Positions 27,219 to 34,748 of a stretch of 64,000 bases of DNA are shown here, piece by piece. Each line of letters opens with the position of its first letter. Positions within the stretch are counted from its first letter, which is position 1. A model generated the notes under the pieces. That model ran no database searches. It was given only the letters and a program-made list of their open reading frames with translations, and was not told where the DNA came from. The translations under genes and the position numbers were made by a program. This DNA is from Bacteroidaceae bacterium (lineage in GTDB: Bacteria > Bacteroidota > Bacteroidia > Bacteroidales > Bacteroidaceae). The stretch spans positions 16,548-80,547 of the forward strand of contig JAFYQQ010000077.1 of NCBI GenBank assembly GCA_017559845.1, written 5' to 3'.

Positions 27219-27978
27219 ATGACACAAAAAACGCAAGAAGAAGTTGTGTTTGATTGCTTCAAGCACTACCCATGGCTTCAAGATTTCTGTTCCTACATCA
27301 ATAAGTCTGACGATGAATTATCATGGACTGAATATTATTTACGTTGCGCGGAAATTCATTGGGTACAATGTCTTGCTTCATGGGATTACACTTTATACAA
27401 AGACGGGCTTGTTGAGCACATAGGCTTGAAAGGATGGAAAATCGATAAGGGGATTCCAGATTCGCTACTATATCATCTAATACAAGTATTTGACCATTTG
27501 TCTGGAAGTAGTGTCGATTTTAAAAACCGTTTCAAAGCATGGATTGAAGAAAACTACCATGTTGACTCTTTACAAATGAAACATCGCAAAGGAAAACGCC
27601 TCCTTAATGAATATCGTCTTGCATTCCTTGAATACAAAGGAGACTATGAGAAGATAGTAAGAACTCCAGAAATGGATTATATGTTCACTATTGCTAATGG
27701 TGTAGATGCTGAACATGGTTTTGATGCTCCTATTGATGAAGACATCATGTGCGATGCTATTGAATACGCTGACAAGCATAAGTTAATGATTGAGCTTGTT
27801 CCTGATGAAGAAGACATCAGAAACAATGTCCAATTCGGTGTCCATTACCACCCTGAATTCAAAAAGAAACCTCACAAAAGAAATCAATCCGGCAGAAGTG
27901 GTCGCCAACCGTATTGATGTGGCCCAACATTATAACGAAACATTCTTGAACGATAACGAATTAAAGGAATTATGGTAA
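27219..27978 (+). pseudogene. unknown protein gene, probably frameshifted at an A-run
   Basis: The intact part (27219-27917) encodes 232 residues starting MTQKTQEEVV, with AAAGGA upstream. It is acidic, Trp/Tyr-rich and of no family I recognise. At the A5 run 27861-27865 the frame seems to slip. If one A is removed, the protein continues FKRNLTKEINPAEVV and ends NDNELKELW at a TAA (27976-27978) that overlaps the ATG of the next gene by the usual ATGGTAA arrangement. As written, it ends instead in a basic tail (KKPHKRNQSGRSG) unlike the rest. A sequencing error, a true mutation or phase variation could each explain this. Confidence 0.55.
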
Positions 27979-28262
27979 TATTCAGTTTTAGAAAATACGG
28001 ATAAAATCTGGGCACACGTCCTTTAGGAAAACGTGTACGCGAACAACTACTCCTTATGATAGAGCAAAATGAACGTGTCGTTCTCGACTTTACAGGAGTG
28101 AACGTGGTAAGCAATTCGTTTGCCGATGAATGTATTGCCAAACTACTACTCACCATGCCGCTTTCTGAGTTGAAGAGTAGAACCACCTTCCGCGGACTTA
28201 ATCCCATTGCTTCGGAAAGTGTTCTCACTGCTCTTCGCCGTCGGCATCTGTTCTGTTCATGA
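27972..28262 (+). pseudogene. DUF4325 STAS-like protein gene with an in-frame TAA
   Basis: The ATG at 27972 overlaps the stop of the restored upstream frame. It reads MVIFSFRKYG, then TAA (28002-28004), then NLGTRPLGKRVREQ and on without a break to the TGA at 28260. The downstream part contains ERVVLDFTGVN and SNSFADECIAKL, the core of the STAS-like DUF4325 family, which typically has FG-x-x-LGTR at its start. One base change (GAA to TAA) would explain the stop. A shorter product could start at the ATG at 28056, but it would lack the LGTR motif. The family is thought to be regulatory, with anti-sigma-antagonist-like folds; its function here is unknown. Confidence 0.6.
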
Positions 28263-28350
28263 AGTAACCCGCTCTTGACAAATGAACTTAAGATAAAAAA
28301 TCTTTACAGATTCGCAAGGCATAAATCTACAGACGATAACGAGATAAACG

Positions 28351-28440
28351 AAAAACGCCCAGTTGGTCGGAAAAAAGCGCCCAGTTGGAAAAAAATATGT
28401 TTCTAACTGGGAAAAAAATTTTCTCCAACTGGAAACCCTG
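28351..28440. repeat. 22-bp-period array, CCCAGTTGG word
   Basis: CCCAGTTGG begins at 28358 and 28380 in direct orientation; its inverse begins at 28403 (CTAACTGGG) and 28425 (CCAACTGGA). The steps are 22, 23 and 22 bases, and A-tracts separate the words. Two direct units facing two inverted units make a symmetric array. Confidence 0.8.
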
Positions 28441-28538
28441 TATTAGGGGGGTATTCGCTTTTTGATGCATTTGTGCCATTTTTACGTCAAAACACACCAA
28501 TATTAAAGAAAAAGAAGAGGTAAAAAGATTTGACAAAA

Positions 28539-28714
28539 GATTGCCTTTCCTTTAACAAAGTATTGTCAAGGCTAAGACAATGTATTGCCTGAACCAAGTC
28601 AATGCATCGCAGTACCAACTTAGTACATCATAAACTGGTACTGCAGTACCAGCCAATTGGTACTGGAGTTTCAACTAATAGGTACTGCAGTGTAAGTTAG
28701 CTGGTACGCAAACT
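28539..28714. repeat. 22-bp-period array with changing words (TATTG to GGTACTGCAG)
   Basis: Cut into 22-base rows from 28539, the first rows begin GATTGCC, TATTGTC, TATTGCC and CATCGCA. The later rows carry GGTACTGCAG at 28637, GGTACTGGAG at 28659, GGTACTGCAG at 28681 and GGTACGC at 28703, all exactly 22 apart. A perfect 18-bp palindrome lies at 28635-28652 (CTGGTACTGCAGTACCAG). Confidence 0.78.
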
Positions 28715-28780
28715 TTTGCACAATAGAGATGTGGGGCATTTGCCGATTATGTGCGAAAGTACATTCTTTTCTTATCCACC

Positions 28781-28868
28781 CAATCACATTTGATTTGCAA
28801 AAAAACATCAATTGCACATCAAAGCACAGCACACATTAAAGCCTGACACACAATAACTTGTGTTTACA
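28781..28868. repeat. weaker 22-bp-period block, CACA-type words
   Basis: 22-base rows from 28825, 28847 and 28869 begin CACAG, CACAC and CACCC. The row at 28803 carries two ACATCAA words. The words are less exact than in the neighbouring blocks, so this is a tentative link between them. Confidence 0.4.
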
Positions 28869-28886
28869 CACCCCTCACATTGAATT

Positions 28887-28979
28887 GTAAATAGATTTAC
28901 CTTTAAGTGTAAATCCGTTTACATAGCGAGGTAAGTCCACTTAATCGAAGGGTAAATTCATTTACATCGTGATGTAAAA
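28887..28979. repeat. 22-bp-period array, GTAAA-N4-TTTAC palindromes
   Basis: Fourteen-base palindromes of the form GTAAA-N4-TTTAC start at 28887, 28909, 28931 (imperfect) and 28952, and a fifth GTAAA half-site at 28974. The steps are 22, 22, 21 and 22 bases. This looks like an iteron or operator array: all sites lie on one face of the helix. Confidence 0.82.
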
Positions 28980-29035
28980 ATCGGCCGTCAGAACATCTGT
29001 TTTTATATAATTGAATTATCTTTCCTTCAAAAACA

Positions 29036-29066
29036 TTGTCCGTATGCCAAAACTTTTATAAATTTG
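29036..29066 (+). promoter_or_regulatory. promoter of the structured RNA candidate
   Basis: TTG (29036-29038), 20 bases, TAAATTTG (29059-29066) followed by CA. It is a good match to the Bacteroides consensus, predicting a transcript start near 29073. Confidence 0.7.
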
Positions 29067-29072
29067 CATTGC

Positions 29073-29419
29073 CCTCATGCCGAATCGGGCCGGTTTTCCG
29101 GTAATTTCGGGTGGGGACAGACATAGATAAAGGCGTTTACTACGCTTTGATTTTGACGGTTAGAAATCCTGAGAAAATTTCAATCGTGGTCAAAAACAAA
29201 GCAACGTAGATGTCCCTTGGGTATGTTTATACATGCCCTTCATTTGTTGTACAGCCATAGGTGTATCCTTACGCCAATGGTTCCAGTACTGGCACTTGAA
29301 GGTGTATGATATACATATCGGCGTGGGGCTTCGGCGTTGCTCGTTTCGACTACGATGGGCAATTCTCAGGAGCCTCTAACCGTGAAGCGAGCGACAGTGC
29401 AGGGCTTCACGTCTTTTTT
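29073..29419 (+). ncRNA. candidate structured RNA of about 350 nt
   Basis: It lies between a good promoter and a strong intrinsic terminator. Hairpin 1 spans 29114-29216: GGGACA/TGTCCC closes it, then CTACG/CGTAG (29140-29144/29205-29209), CTTTG/CAAAG, TTTTGAC/GTCAAAA (29151-29157/29189-29195) and an apical GAAAT/ATTTC. Hairpin 2 is GGGTATG/CATGCCC (29219-29238). Hairpin 3 is GGTGTA/TACGCC with CCAT/ATGG below it (29255-29280). The terminator stem CGTGAAGC/GCTTCACG ends the unit. No tmRNA, RNase P, 6S or SRP landmark was recognised, and no reverse transcriptase is nearby to suggest a retron. It may be a regulatory RNA or the leader of the restriction cluster; its class is unknown to me. Confidence 0.5.
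29381..29419 (+). terminator. intrinsic terminator upstream of helicase gene
   Basis: CGTGAAGC (29381-29388) and GCTTCACG (29404-29411) form a perfect 8-bp stem, followed by TC and six T. It would end the upstream RNA 86 bases before the helicase ATG, or attenuate helicase transcription. Confidence 0.7.
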
Positions 29420-29505
29420 ATGCCAGAAAAATGGATTTGTAAAACATTGGTTATCAGTAGCCCGATATCCAACAACGGCCGCCTTGGTTTGGCCATGGTA
29501 GTAGA

Positions 29506-32500
29506 ATGGAACTGATTGACAATGCAAACAAAACCCTCAAGTCAGACTTGACAGAAGAATTGCGCAATGGCAGCAAGGTGTCCATTGCGGCTTCTTGTTT
29601 TTCCATTTATGCCTTCGACGAACTGAAAGCACAATTGAAGGACATCAAGGAACTGCGTTTCATCTTTACATCTCCCACATTCATTACCGAGAAAGCCAGC
29701 AAGCAGAAGCGTGAGTTCTACATCCCTCGTCTCAACCGCGAACGCAACCTCTATGGCTCCGAGTTCGAGGTAAAACTGAGGAACGAACTTTCACAGCGTG
29801 CCATTGCCAGGGAATGTGCCGAATGGATAAGGCAGAAGGCCTGCTTCAAGTCCAACCGTACCAACGAAAACATGATGGGCTTCATCAATGTGGACACCAC
29901 CAACTACATGCCCGTCAACGGATTCACCACCGTGGACCTGGGCTGCGAGCGTGGCAACAATGCCTATTCCTTTGTGCAGAAAAGCGAAGCCCCTTTGTCG
30001 CAGCACTTCCTCAACTTGTTCGACCAGCTGTGGAACGACAACGACCGCATGCAGGTCGTCACCGAGGAAGTCCTTGACAACATCACCAACGCCTACAAGG
30101 AGAATGCCCCTGACTTCCTTTATTTCGTCACCCTCTACAACATCTTCAAGGAGTTCCTGGAAGACATTTCCGAGGACGTCTTGCCCAACGAAGCCACAGG
30201 GTTCAAGGACAGTGTCATCTGGAACAAGCTCTACAACTTCCAGAAGGATGCCGCACTTGCCATCATCAATAAAATCGAAAAGTATAACGGTTGCATTCTT
30301 GCAGATAGTGTGGGTTTGGGCAAAACCTTCACAGCACTTTCAGTCATCAAATATTACGAGAACCGCAACAAGTCAGTGCTTGTACTTTGTCCCAAGAAAC
30401 TGAATGAGAACTGGATTACCTATCGCAGCAACTACATCAACAATCCTATCGCCGGCGACCGTCTCCGTTATGATGTGCTTTTCCATACCGATCTTGCCCG
30501 CAATGGTGGTATATCAAATGGACTCGACCTTAACCATATCAATTGGAGCAATTATGATCTTGTGGTTATCGATGAAAGCCACAATTTCCGTAATGGTGGA
30601 AAGATAACAACCAATGAGAATGACGAGAATCCTCGCGAGAACCGATACTTGCAGTTGATGAATAAGGTTATTCGTAAAGGGGTGAAGACCAAGGTGCTGA
30701 TGCTTTCTGCCACACCCGTAAACAACCGCTTCAATGATTTGAAGAACCAGATAGCCTTGGCTTATGAGGGAGATGCAGAAAACATAAACGGCTTGTTGAA
30801 TACAAGCTGTAGCATTGACGAAATTTTCCGTCAGGCACAAGCCGAATATAACCGATGGTCAAAACTGCCATCCGAAGAACGTACCACAAAACGATTGCTC
30901 GAACGCTTGAGTTTCGACTTCTTCGAGGTGCTCGACAGTGTTACCATTGCCCGTAGCCGTAAGCATATTGAGCAGTATTATGATACCATCGATATTGGCA
31001 ATTTCCCAACTCGATTGACTCCATTATCTCGTCGTCCACACTTGACCGACCTTGATAGTGCTATCAATTATAACGATATTTACTTGCTCCTTTCTGGGCT
31101 TAATCTTGCCATATACACCCCGTCCGATTTCATTCTGCCGAGCCGGCTTGAAAAGTATGTGACCATCACAAGTGAGGAAGATTATTCCGGGCTGACGATG
31201 AAAGGTCGTGAGCGTGGCATTCGTAAGTTGATGAGCATAAACCTGCTCAAACGTCTTGAAAGTTCGGTAAACTCATTCCGTTTGTCACTCAATCGTATTC
31301 TTGGTTTTATTACTGCTACCGTTGACAAGATAAACTCCATGAATAGTGGCAGTAATGCTACTTTCGTAGATGAGCACGATTTTACTGGTCTTGACCTTGA
31401 CGAACAAGAGGACATCTTCATTGGAGGCAAGAAAACACAAATTGCCCTCGAAGACATGGATTATGTCGCATGGAAGAAATATCTTGACAAGGATATCGAA
31501 ACACTCAAGTTGTTGCTCCTTATGTTAGCGGACATTACGCCCGAGCACGACAGCAAGCTGTTGCAACTTATTGATGACCTCCGGCATAAGTTTGAGCATC
31601 CCATAAACGCAGGTAACAAGAAGGTAATCATCTTCACCGCCTTCAGTGACACGGCCGAATACCTATATGATTGTCTGGCCGAACACATCCAGAAAAAGTT
31701 TGGCTTACACACCGCCCTTATCACGGGACAAGTGGAAGCACGCTCCACCTTACGCCTTCCCCGTGGCGAAAAGCTGGACTTCAACAAAGTGCTCACCCTC
31801 TTTTCTCCCATTTCCAAAGAAGCCCACACCATTTATCCACATTTAGCCACCTCCCCTACAGGGGAAGGTTGGGAAGGGGTCTCTGTATTGATTGCCACCG
31901 ACTGCATCAGCGAGGGTCAGAACCTTCAGGATTGCGACTACCTCATCAACTACGATATTCACTGGAATCCTGTGCGTATCATCCAACGCTTTGGGCGTAT
32001 CGACCGTATAGGTTCTCGCAACGATGTAATACAACTCGTTAACTACTGGCCCGATATGGACTTGGATGAATACATCGACCTCAAAGGACGCGTAGAAGCT
32101 CGCATGAAAGTATCAGTGATGACCAGTACGGGTGATGACAACCCCATTTCTCCCGAAGAAAAAGGCGACTTGGAGTATCGTCGGGAACAACTCAAACGTC
32201 TGCAAAGCGAAGTGGTGGATATTGAAGAGATGAACACAGGAATTAGCATCATGGACTTGGGATTAAACGAGTTCCGTCTTGATCTGCTTGCCTATATGCA
32301 GGATAATCCCAACATTGAACATACACCTTTTGGCTTGCATGCTGTTGTTCAAAGTTCCAACGATTGTCCTTCAGGAGTTGTGTATGTACTGAAGAATCGT
32401 AACAACAATGTAAACATCGACCGCAAGAATCGCCTGCATCCCTTCTATTTGGCCTACATCTCTGATGATAGTGAATTGATTGTCAATCACCTGTCACCAA

Positions 32501-32769
32501 AGGAATTGCTCGACAGGCTCCGTTATTTATGCAAAGGCAAGTCAAGCCCGAATAAGGAACTGTGCAAAGAGTTCAACCGCATTACACGAGACGGAAAGAA
32601 TATGCAACACTATTCCGATTTGCTTGGGGACGCCATAGCCTCCATCATCACGGTAAAGGAAGAAAGCGACATAGACAGTTTCCTCGGTGGCGCTACGGGT
32701 TCATTGTTTACAAATGAAATACAGGGACTTGATGATTTTGAATTGGTATGTTTTTTGGTAATAAGATAA
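29506..32769 (+). CDS. PLD-like / SNF2-family DEAD-box helicase, restriction-associated
   Basis: A 1087-residue protein. Residues 1-200 match the phospholipase-D-like N-terminus of this helicase group (RFIFTSPTF, REFYIPRLNRERNLYG), though no clear HKD motif is visible. The superfamily 2 helicase core follows: Walker A DSVGLGKTF (about 265), DESHNF (about 352), LSATPVNN (about 400), and motifs V-VI ATDCISEGQNLQDCDY to RFGRIDRIGS (about 797-836). These large helicases accompany DUF4391 and Mod/Res genes in restriction clusters and presumably translocate on DNA. A repeat-derived stretch (about 780-792, HLATSPTGEGWEG) interrupts the region before motif V. The start at 29506 gives the expected N-terminus. 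It probably leads the cluster's operon. Confidence 0.85.
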   Translation: MELIDNANKTLKSDLTEELRNGSKVSIAASCFSIYAFDELKAQLKDIKELRFIFTSPTFITEKASKQKREFYIPRLNRERNLYGSEFEVKLRNELSQRAIARECAEWIRQKACFKSNRTNENMMGFINVDTTNYMPVNGFTTVDLGCERGNNAYSFVQKSEAPLSQHFLNLFDQLWNDNDRMQVVTEEVLDNITNAYKENAPDFLYFVTLYNIFKEFLEDISEDVLPNEATGFKDSVIWNKLYNFQKDAALAIINKIEKYNGCILADSVGLGKTFTALSVIKYYENRNKSVLVLCPKKLNENWITYRSNYINNPIAGDRLRYDVLFHTDLARNGGISNGLDLNHINWSNYDLVVIDESHNFRNGGKITTNENDENPRENRYLQLMNKVIRKGVKTKVLMLSATPVNNRFNDLKNQIALAYEGDAENINGLLNTSCSIDEIFRQAQAEYNRWSKLPSEERTTKRLLERLSFDFFEVLDSVTIARSRKHIEQYYDTIDIGNFPTRLTPLSRRPHLTDLDSAINYNDIYLLLSGLNLAIYTPSDFILPSRLEKYVTITSEEDYSGLTMKGRERGIRKLMSINLLKRLESSVNSFRLSLNRILGFITATVDKINSMNSGSNATFVDEHDFTGLDLDEQEDIFIGGKKTQIALEDMDYVAWKKYLDKDIETLKLLLLMLADITPEHDSKLLQLIDDLRHKFEHPINAGNKKVIIFTAFSDTAEYLYDCLAEHIQKKFGLHTALITGQVEARSTLRLPRGEKLDFNKVLTLFSPISKEAHTIYPHLATSPTGEGWEGVSVLIATDCISEGQNLQDCDYLINYDIHWNPVRIIQRFGRIDRIGSRNDVIQLVNYWPDMDLDEYIDLKGRVEARMKVSVMTSTGDDNPISPEEKGDLEYRREQLKRLQSEVVDIEEMNTGISIMDLGLNEFRLDLLAYMQDNPNIEHTPFGLHAVVQSSNDCPSGVVYVLKNRNNNVNIDRKNRLHPFYLAYISDDSELIVNHLSPKELLDRLRYLCKGKSSPNKELCKEFNRITRDGKNMQHYSDLLGDAIASIITVKEESDIDSFLGGATGSLFTNEIQGLDDFELVCFLVIR
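31850..31880. repeat. interspersed palindromic repeat inside helicase ORF
   Basis: TCCCCT-AC-AGGGGA (31852-31865) followed by AGGTTGGGAAGGGG resembles the CCTCCCC...AGGTTGGGAGGGG repeats I associate with Bacteroidales intergenic DNA. Here it is read in frame and keeps the helicase open. Confidence 0.5.
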
Positions 32770-32777
32770 ATCTAAAT

Positions 32778-32984
32778 ATGAATAATCGAAAGCAACGTGA
32801 TATCTATTCTGGCGGTCTTAGTGATAAGGTTAAAGACATAAAACCCAGGAGAAACTATTGGGGAAATTTGTATGATGATGACACATTTGATGAAAATATA
32901 AACATTATGTCAACTGGCAATTATGATTACTCTGATTTTGATAGTGAAGATGATCATGATTCATATTATGATTTACTAGAATAA
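32778..32984 (+). CDS. small acidic hypothetical protein
   Basis: A 68-residue ORF, 8 bases after the helicase stop. The N-terminal third is basic (NNRKQRDIYSGG) and the C-terminus is strongly acidic and Asp/Tyr-rich (YDYSDFDSEDDHDS). No domain is recognised. The ATG at 32778 was chosen over one at 32748 that lies inside the helicase gene. The close spacing suggests co-transcription with the helicase. It is followed 15 bases later by an even smaller, Lys-rich ORF of opposite charge, so the two products could interact; this is conjecture. Composition is more A+T-rich than the flanking core genes. Confidence 0.5.
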   Translation: MNNRKQRDIYSGGLSDKVKDIKPRRNYWGNLYDDDTFDENINIMSTGNYDYSDFDSEDDHDSYYDLLE

Positions 32985-32999
32985 AATATATGTAATATT

Positions 33000-33185
33000 A
33001 TGAAAAGCAAAGAATGTTATTTTTCGCCTCTTAATTATAGCGGGAAGATCTCTCCCAAATCAAAAAAAAAGAAGAAAAAGAAAGATGGTAGACATAAAAA
33101 AGATAAGTGTTACAATTTTAAGGATATTGACACATCTGGTCCTGCCTTATATGAACAATTTGAATATGGGATGAGTGACTGGTAA
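33000..33185 (+). CDS. small Lys-rich hypothetical protein
   Basis: A 61-residue ORF with a lysine run in its middle (SKKKKKKKDGRHKKDK), otherwise unremarkable. It might bind nucleic acid through charge alone, but no fold is recognised. It sits in the same orientation between the acidic ORF and the DUF4391 gene, 15 bases from the former. The run of A bases that encodes the lysines is prone to slippage, so its length may vary between strains. Whether it is translated is uncertain. Confidence 0.4.
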   Translation: MKSKECYFSPLNYSGKISPKSKKKKKKKDGRHKKDKCYNFKDIDTSGPALYEQFEYGMSDW

Positions 33186-33221
33186 AAATATAACAATGTT
33201 TATCTCTAAATAATAAAGTTT

Positions 33222-33296
33222 ATGTTATTTGCATTTTTGGTCATCATTTGGATAATTGGCGATGTTTTCAACCAAATGACAGGAAGGGGAGATTAA
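33222..33296 (+). CDS. 24-residue hydrophobic small ORF
   Basis: ATG to TAA encodes 24 residues, of which the first dozen are almost all hydrophobic (MLFAFLVIIWIIG) and the rest polar (DVFNQMTGRGD), the pattern of a single-pass membrane micropeptide. It ends two bases before the ATG of the DUF4391 gene, and the purine-rich AGGAAGGGGA inside its 3' end could be the ribosome site of that gene. It may be a translated leader, a small toxin-like peptide, or chance; only its position and composition support it. Confidence 0.35.
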   Translation: MLFAFLVIIWIIGDVFNQMTGRGD

Positions 33297-33298
33297 CG

Positions 33299-33898
33299 AT
33301 GTACGGCCTACCACAGACAACAGAAGTCCGGAAGCAATTGCCCAAGAAGGCAATCTATGCGAAGTTCGACTTGAAACCCTCACAACGTGAGAGTTTCGAT
33401 GCCGACATAGCACGCATAGATATTGTGGCGGTTATTTCCCCAAGCACTGTCCCCGCTATTGCTGAAGGCAAGGAGGTAAAGGAAATCTATCTCCTTGCCC
33501 TTCAAATGAAACGCAAGGAATATGACAGCAAGAACATTGCCCTGCTGACCAAACTTATTCCACAACGAATGGTGTTTGCCCTACAATTTGAGGAGCAGAC
33601 ACAGTTTGCCATATACCACACCAAACTCATTTCATCGGCTTGGCAACCTACGGATGATGCAACACTCCCATTATCGGGATTGAATCTTGACACCGTTTGG
33701 GAAAACATTGTGACTCATATCGGGCAGATTGAGGTGGAGGAAGGCAATACACTTGCCGAACAGATAGCCAGCAATGATCAACGGGCGAAGTTGCTTGCTC
33801 AAATATCCACGCTTGAACGAAAGATGGCAAACGAAAAGCAACCGCGCCGTAAGCGAGAACACTTTGAACAGATTAAGAAATTAAAAAGTCAGATATAA
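33299..33898 (+). CDS. DUF4391 family protein, restriction-associated
   Basis: A 199-residue protein matching DUF4391: LPKKAIYAKFDLKPSQRESFDADIARIDIVAVISP at the N-terminus (about 12-46), then IYLLALQMKRKEYD and KLIPQRMVFALQF, with a C-terminal coiled-coil-like, Lys-rich helix (about 160-199). The family is commonly encoded beside PLD/SNF2 helicases and Mod/Res methyltransferase genes, but its biochemical job is not known to me; a scaffold between helicase and methylase is a reasonable guess. The ATG at 33299, preceded by AGGAAGGGGAG, was chosen. Its TAA is immediately followed by the next ATG. Confidence 0.8.
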   Translation: MYGLPQTTEVRKQLPKKAIYAKFDLKPSQRESFDADIARIDIVAVISPSTVPAIAEGKEVKEIYLLALQMKRKEYDSKNIALLTKLIPQRMVFALQFEEQTQFAIYHTKLISSAWQPTDDATLPLSGLNLDTVWENIVTHIGQIEVEEGNTLAEQIASNDQRAKLLAQISTLERKMANEKQPRRKREHFEQIKKLKSQI

Positions 33899-34747
33899 AT
33901 GAATCCTATAAATGCTTCTTCATTGCTCCATTTCACAAAAACAATGGATGCCCTAAAAGGCATCTTGGAGAAGGGTTTTCGTTTCTCTTATTGTTGTGAA
34001 GATGTCTCGTCTACGATAAATATGAATGAGTTACACCCAGTAGGTGCAAACTTCTTTCGCCCTTCTTTACATATTAATAAGCATATTGCAATTCCGATGA
34101 TTTGCTTTTGCGATATTCCTTTAACAAGAGCGAAAGCACATTCGGATACCTATGGCAAATTTATTGTCGGAATAGATAAGAATATGGCATTAACAATATT
34201 TGGAGATACCATAAATCCAGTTATGTACAGTACTTCAGAAGTAATAGGGCGTGCTTTGAATGATCTTTCAGTGATTAAATCAAAAATTAACAATGTCAAA
34301 GGATGTTACAACTACAAGCGTTCATTAAATCAGTTAATTGGGAATACAAAACCATTTGAGGGAACATTTAAGGGCAAAGAGAATTATTGCTACTATGATG
34401 AACGAGAATGGCGTATGTTGTTGCCTTATGATTTCGATGAAAGTACTAAGTGGTATTGGAATTTATCGAAGCAAGAGTTTGATGAGAAGAAGAACGAAAT
34501 TAATAAAATTCTACACCATAGTGAATATGCTTATCGAACTTTTACAGTTCAAAAAGATGACGAGTTTTTGTTAGCTAAATTCATTACTCACATAGTCGTA
34601 GATTCAGAAGTTAACATCCCTGAACTTGTCAACTTTATACTAAATGAAGAACAGCCTTTGTTTGGATATTCCAATATATCTAAGCAACTTAGAAATCTAT
34701 TTGTTAGTAGAATTACTTCGTTTGAACGAATAGAAATAGATTATTGA
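33899..34747 (+). CDS. AbiGi-family abortive-infection protein
   Basis: A 282-residue protein whose N-terminus matches the AbiGi family: LLHFTKTMDALKGILEKGF (about 9-27), IPMICFCDIPLTRAKAH (about 65-81) and YGKFIVGIDKNMA (about 85-97). The central DEREWRMLLPY (about 163) is also typical of this ADP-ribosyltransferase-like-looking group. AbiGi was described as the antitoxin half of the lactococcal AbiG abortive phage-resistance system; no AbiGii partner gene is visible here. It begins on the base after the DUF4391 stop and ends one base before the methyltransferase ATG, so it is threaded tightly into the restriction operon. It is markedly A+T-rich compared with its neighbours, suggesting separate acquisition. 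Confidence 0.62.
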   Translation: MNPINASSLLHFTKTMDALKGILEKGFRFSYCCEDVSSTINMNELHPVGANFFRPSLHINKHIAIPMICFCDIPLTRAKAHSDTYGKFIVGIDKNMALTIFGDTINPVMYSTSEVIGRALNDLSVIKSKINNVKGCYNYKRSLNQLIGNTKPFEGTFKGKENYCYYDEREWRMLLPYDFDESTKWYWNLSKQEFDEKKNEINKILHHSEYAYRTFTVQKDDEFLLAKFITHIVVDSEVNIPELVNFILNEEQPLFGYSNISKQLRNLFVSRITSFERIEIDY

Positions 34748-34748
34748 T

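Larger units (their letters stand above)
28263..29505. other. 1.2-kb non-coding region: 22-bp-period arrays and structured RNA candidate
   Basis: No convincing protein gene. From 28351 to about 28980 the sequence is mostly successive blocks of short palindromic words spaced 22 bases apart. From 29036 to 29419 it has promoter, hairpins and terminator of a probable RNA gene. The stretch 29420-29505 leads into the helicase gene. Confidence 0.7.

Noticed and set aside
27790..27978. Separate 62-codon gene starting MSLFLMKKTS
   Set aside because: Its first two thirds are an out-of-frame reading of the upstream protein. Only the part after 27861 looks coding, which is better explained by a frameshift.
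28351..28979. CRISPR array
   Set aside because: There is no long identical repeat with unique spacers and no cas gene; only short words of 6-14 bases recur, and units are 22 bases in total.
28351..29066. Replication origin or plasmid iteron region
   Set aside because: No replication initiator, DnaA-box cluster or partition genes nearby. The similar arrays elsewhere in the window argue against a unique origin.
29073..29419. Retron msr-msd or tmRNA
   Set aside because: No reverse transcriptase is nearby and there is no alanine-tRNA-like end pairing or tag frame.
29306..29515. 69-codon open frame starting MIYISAWGFG before the helicase
   Set aside because: It begins inside the structured RNA candidate, crosses its terminator and overlaps the helicase start. 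The hairpins and the terminator are the better explanation.
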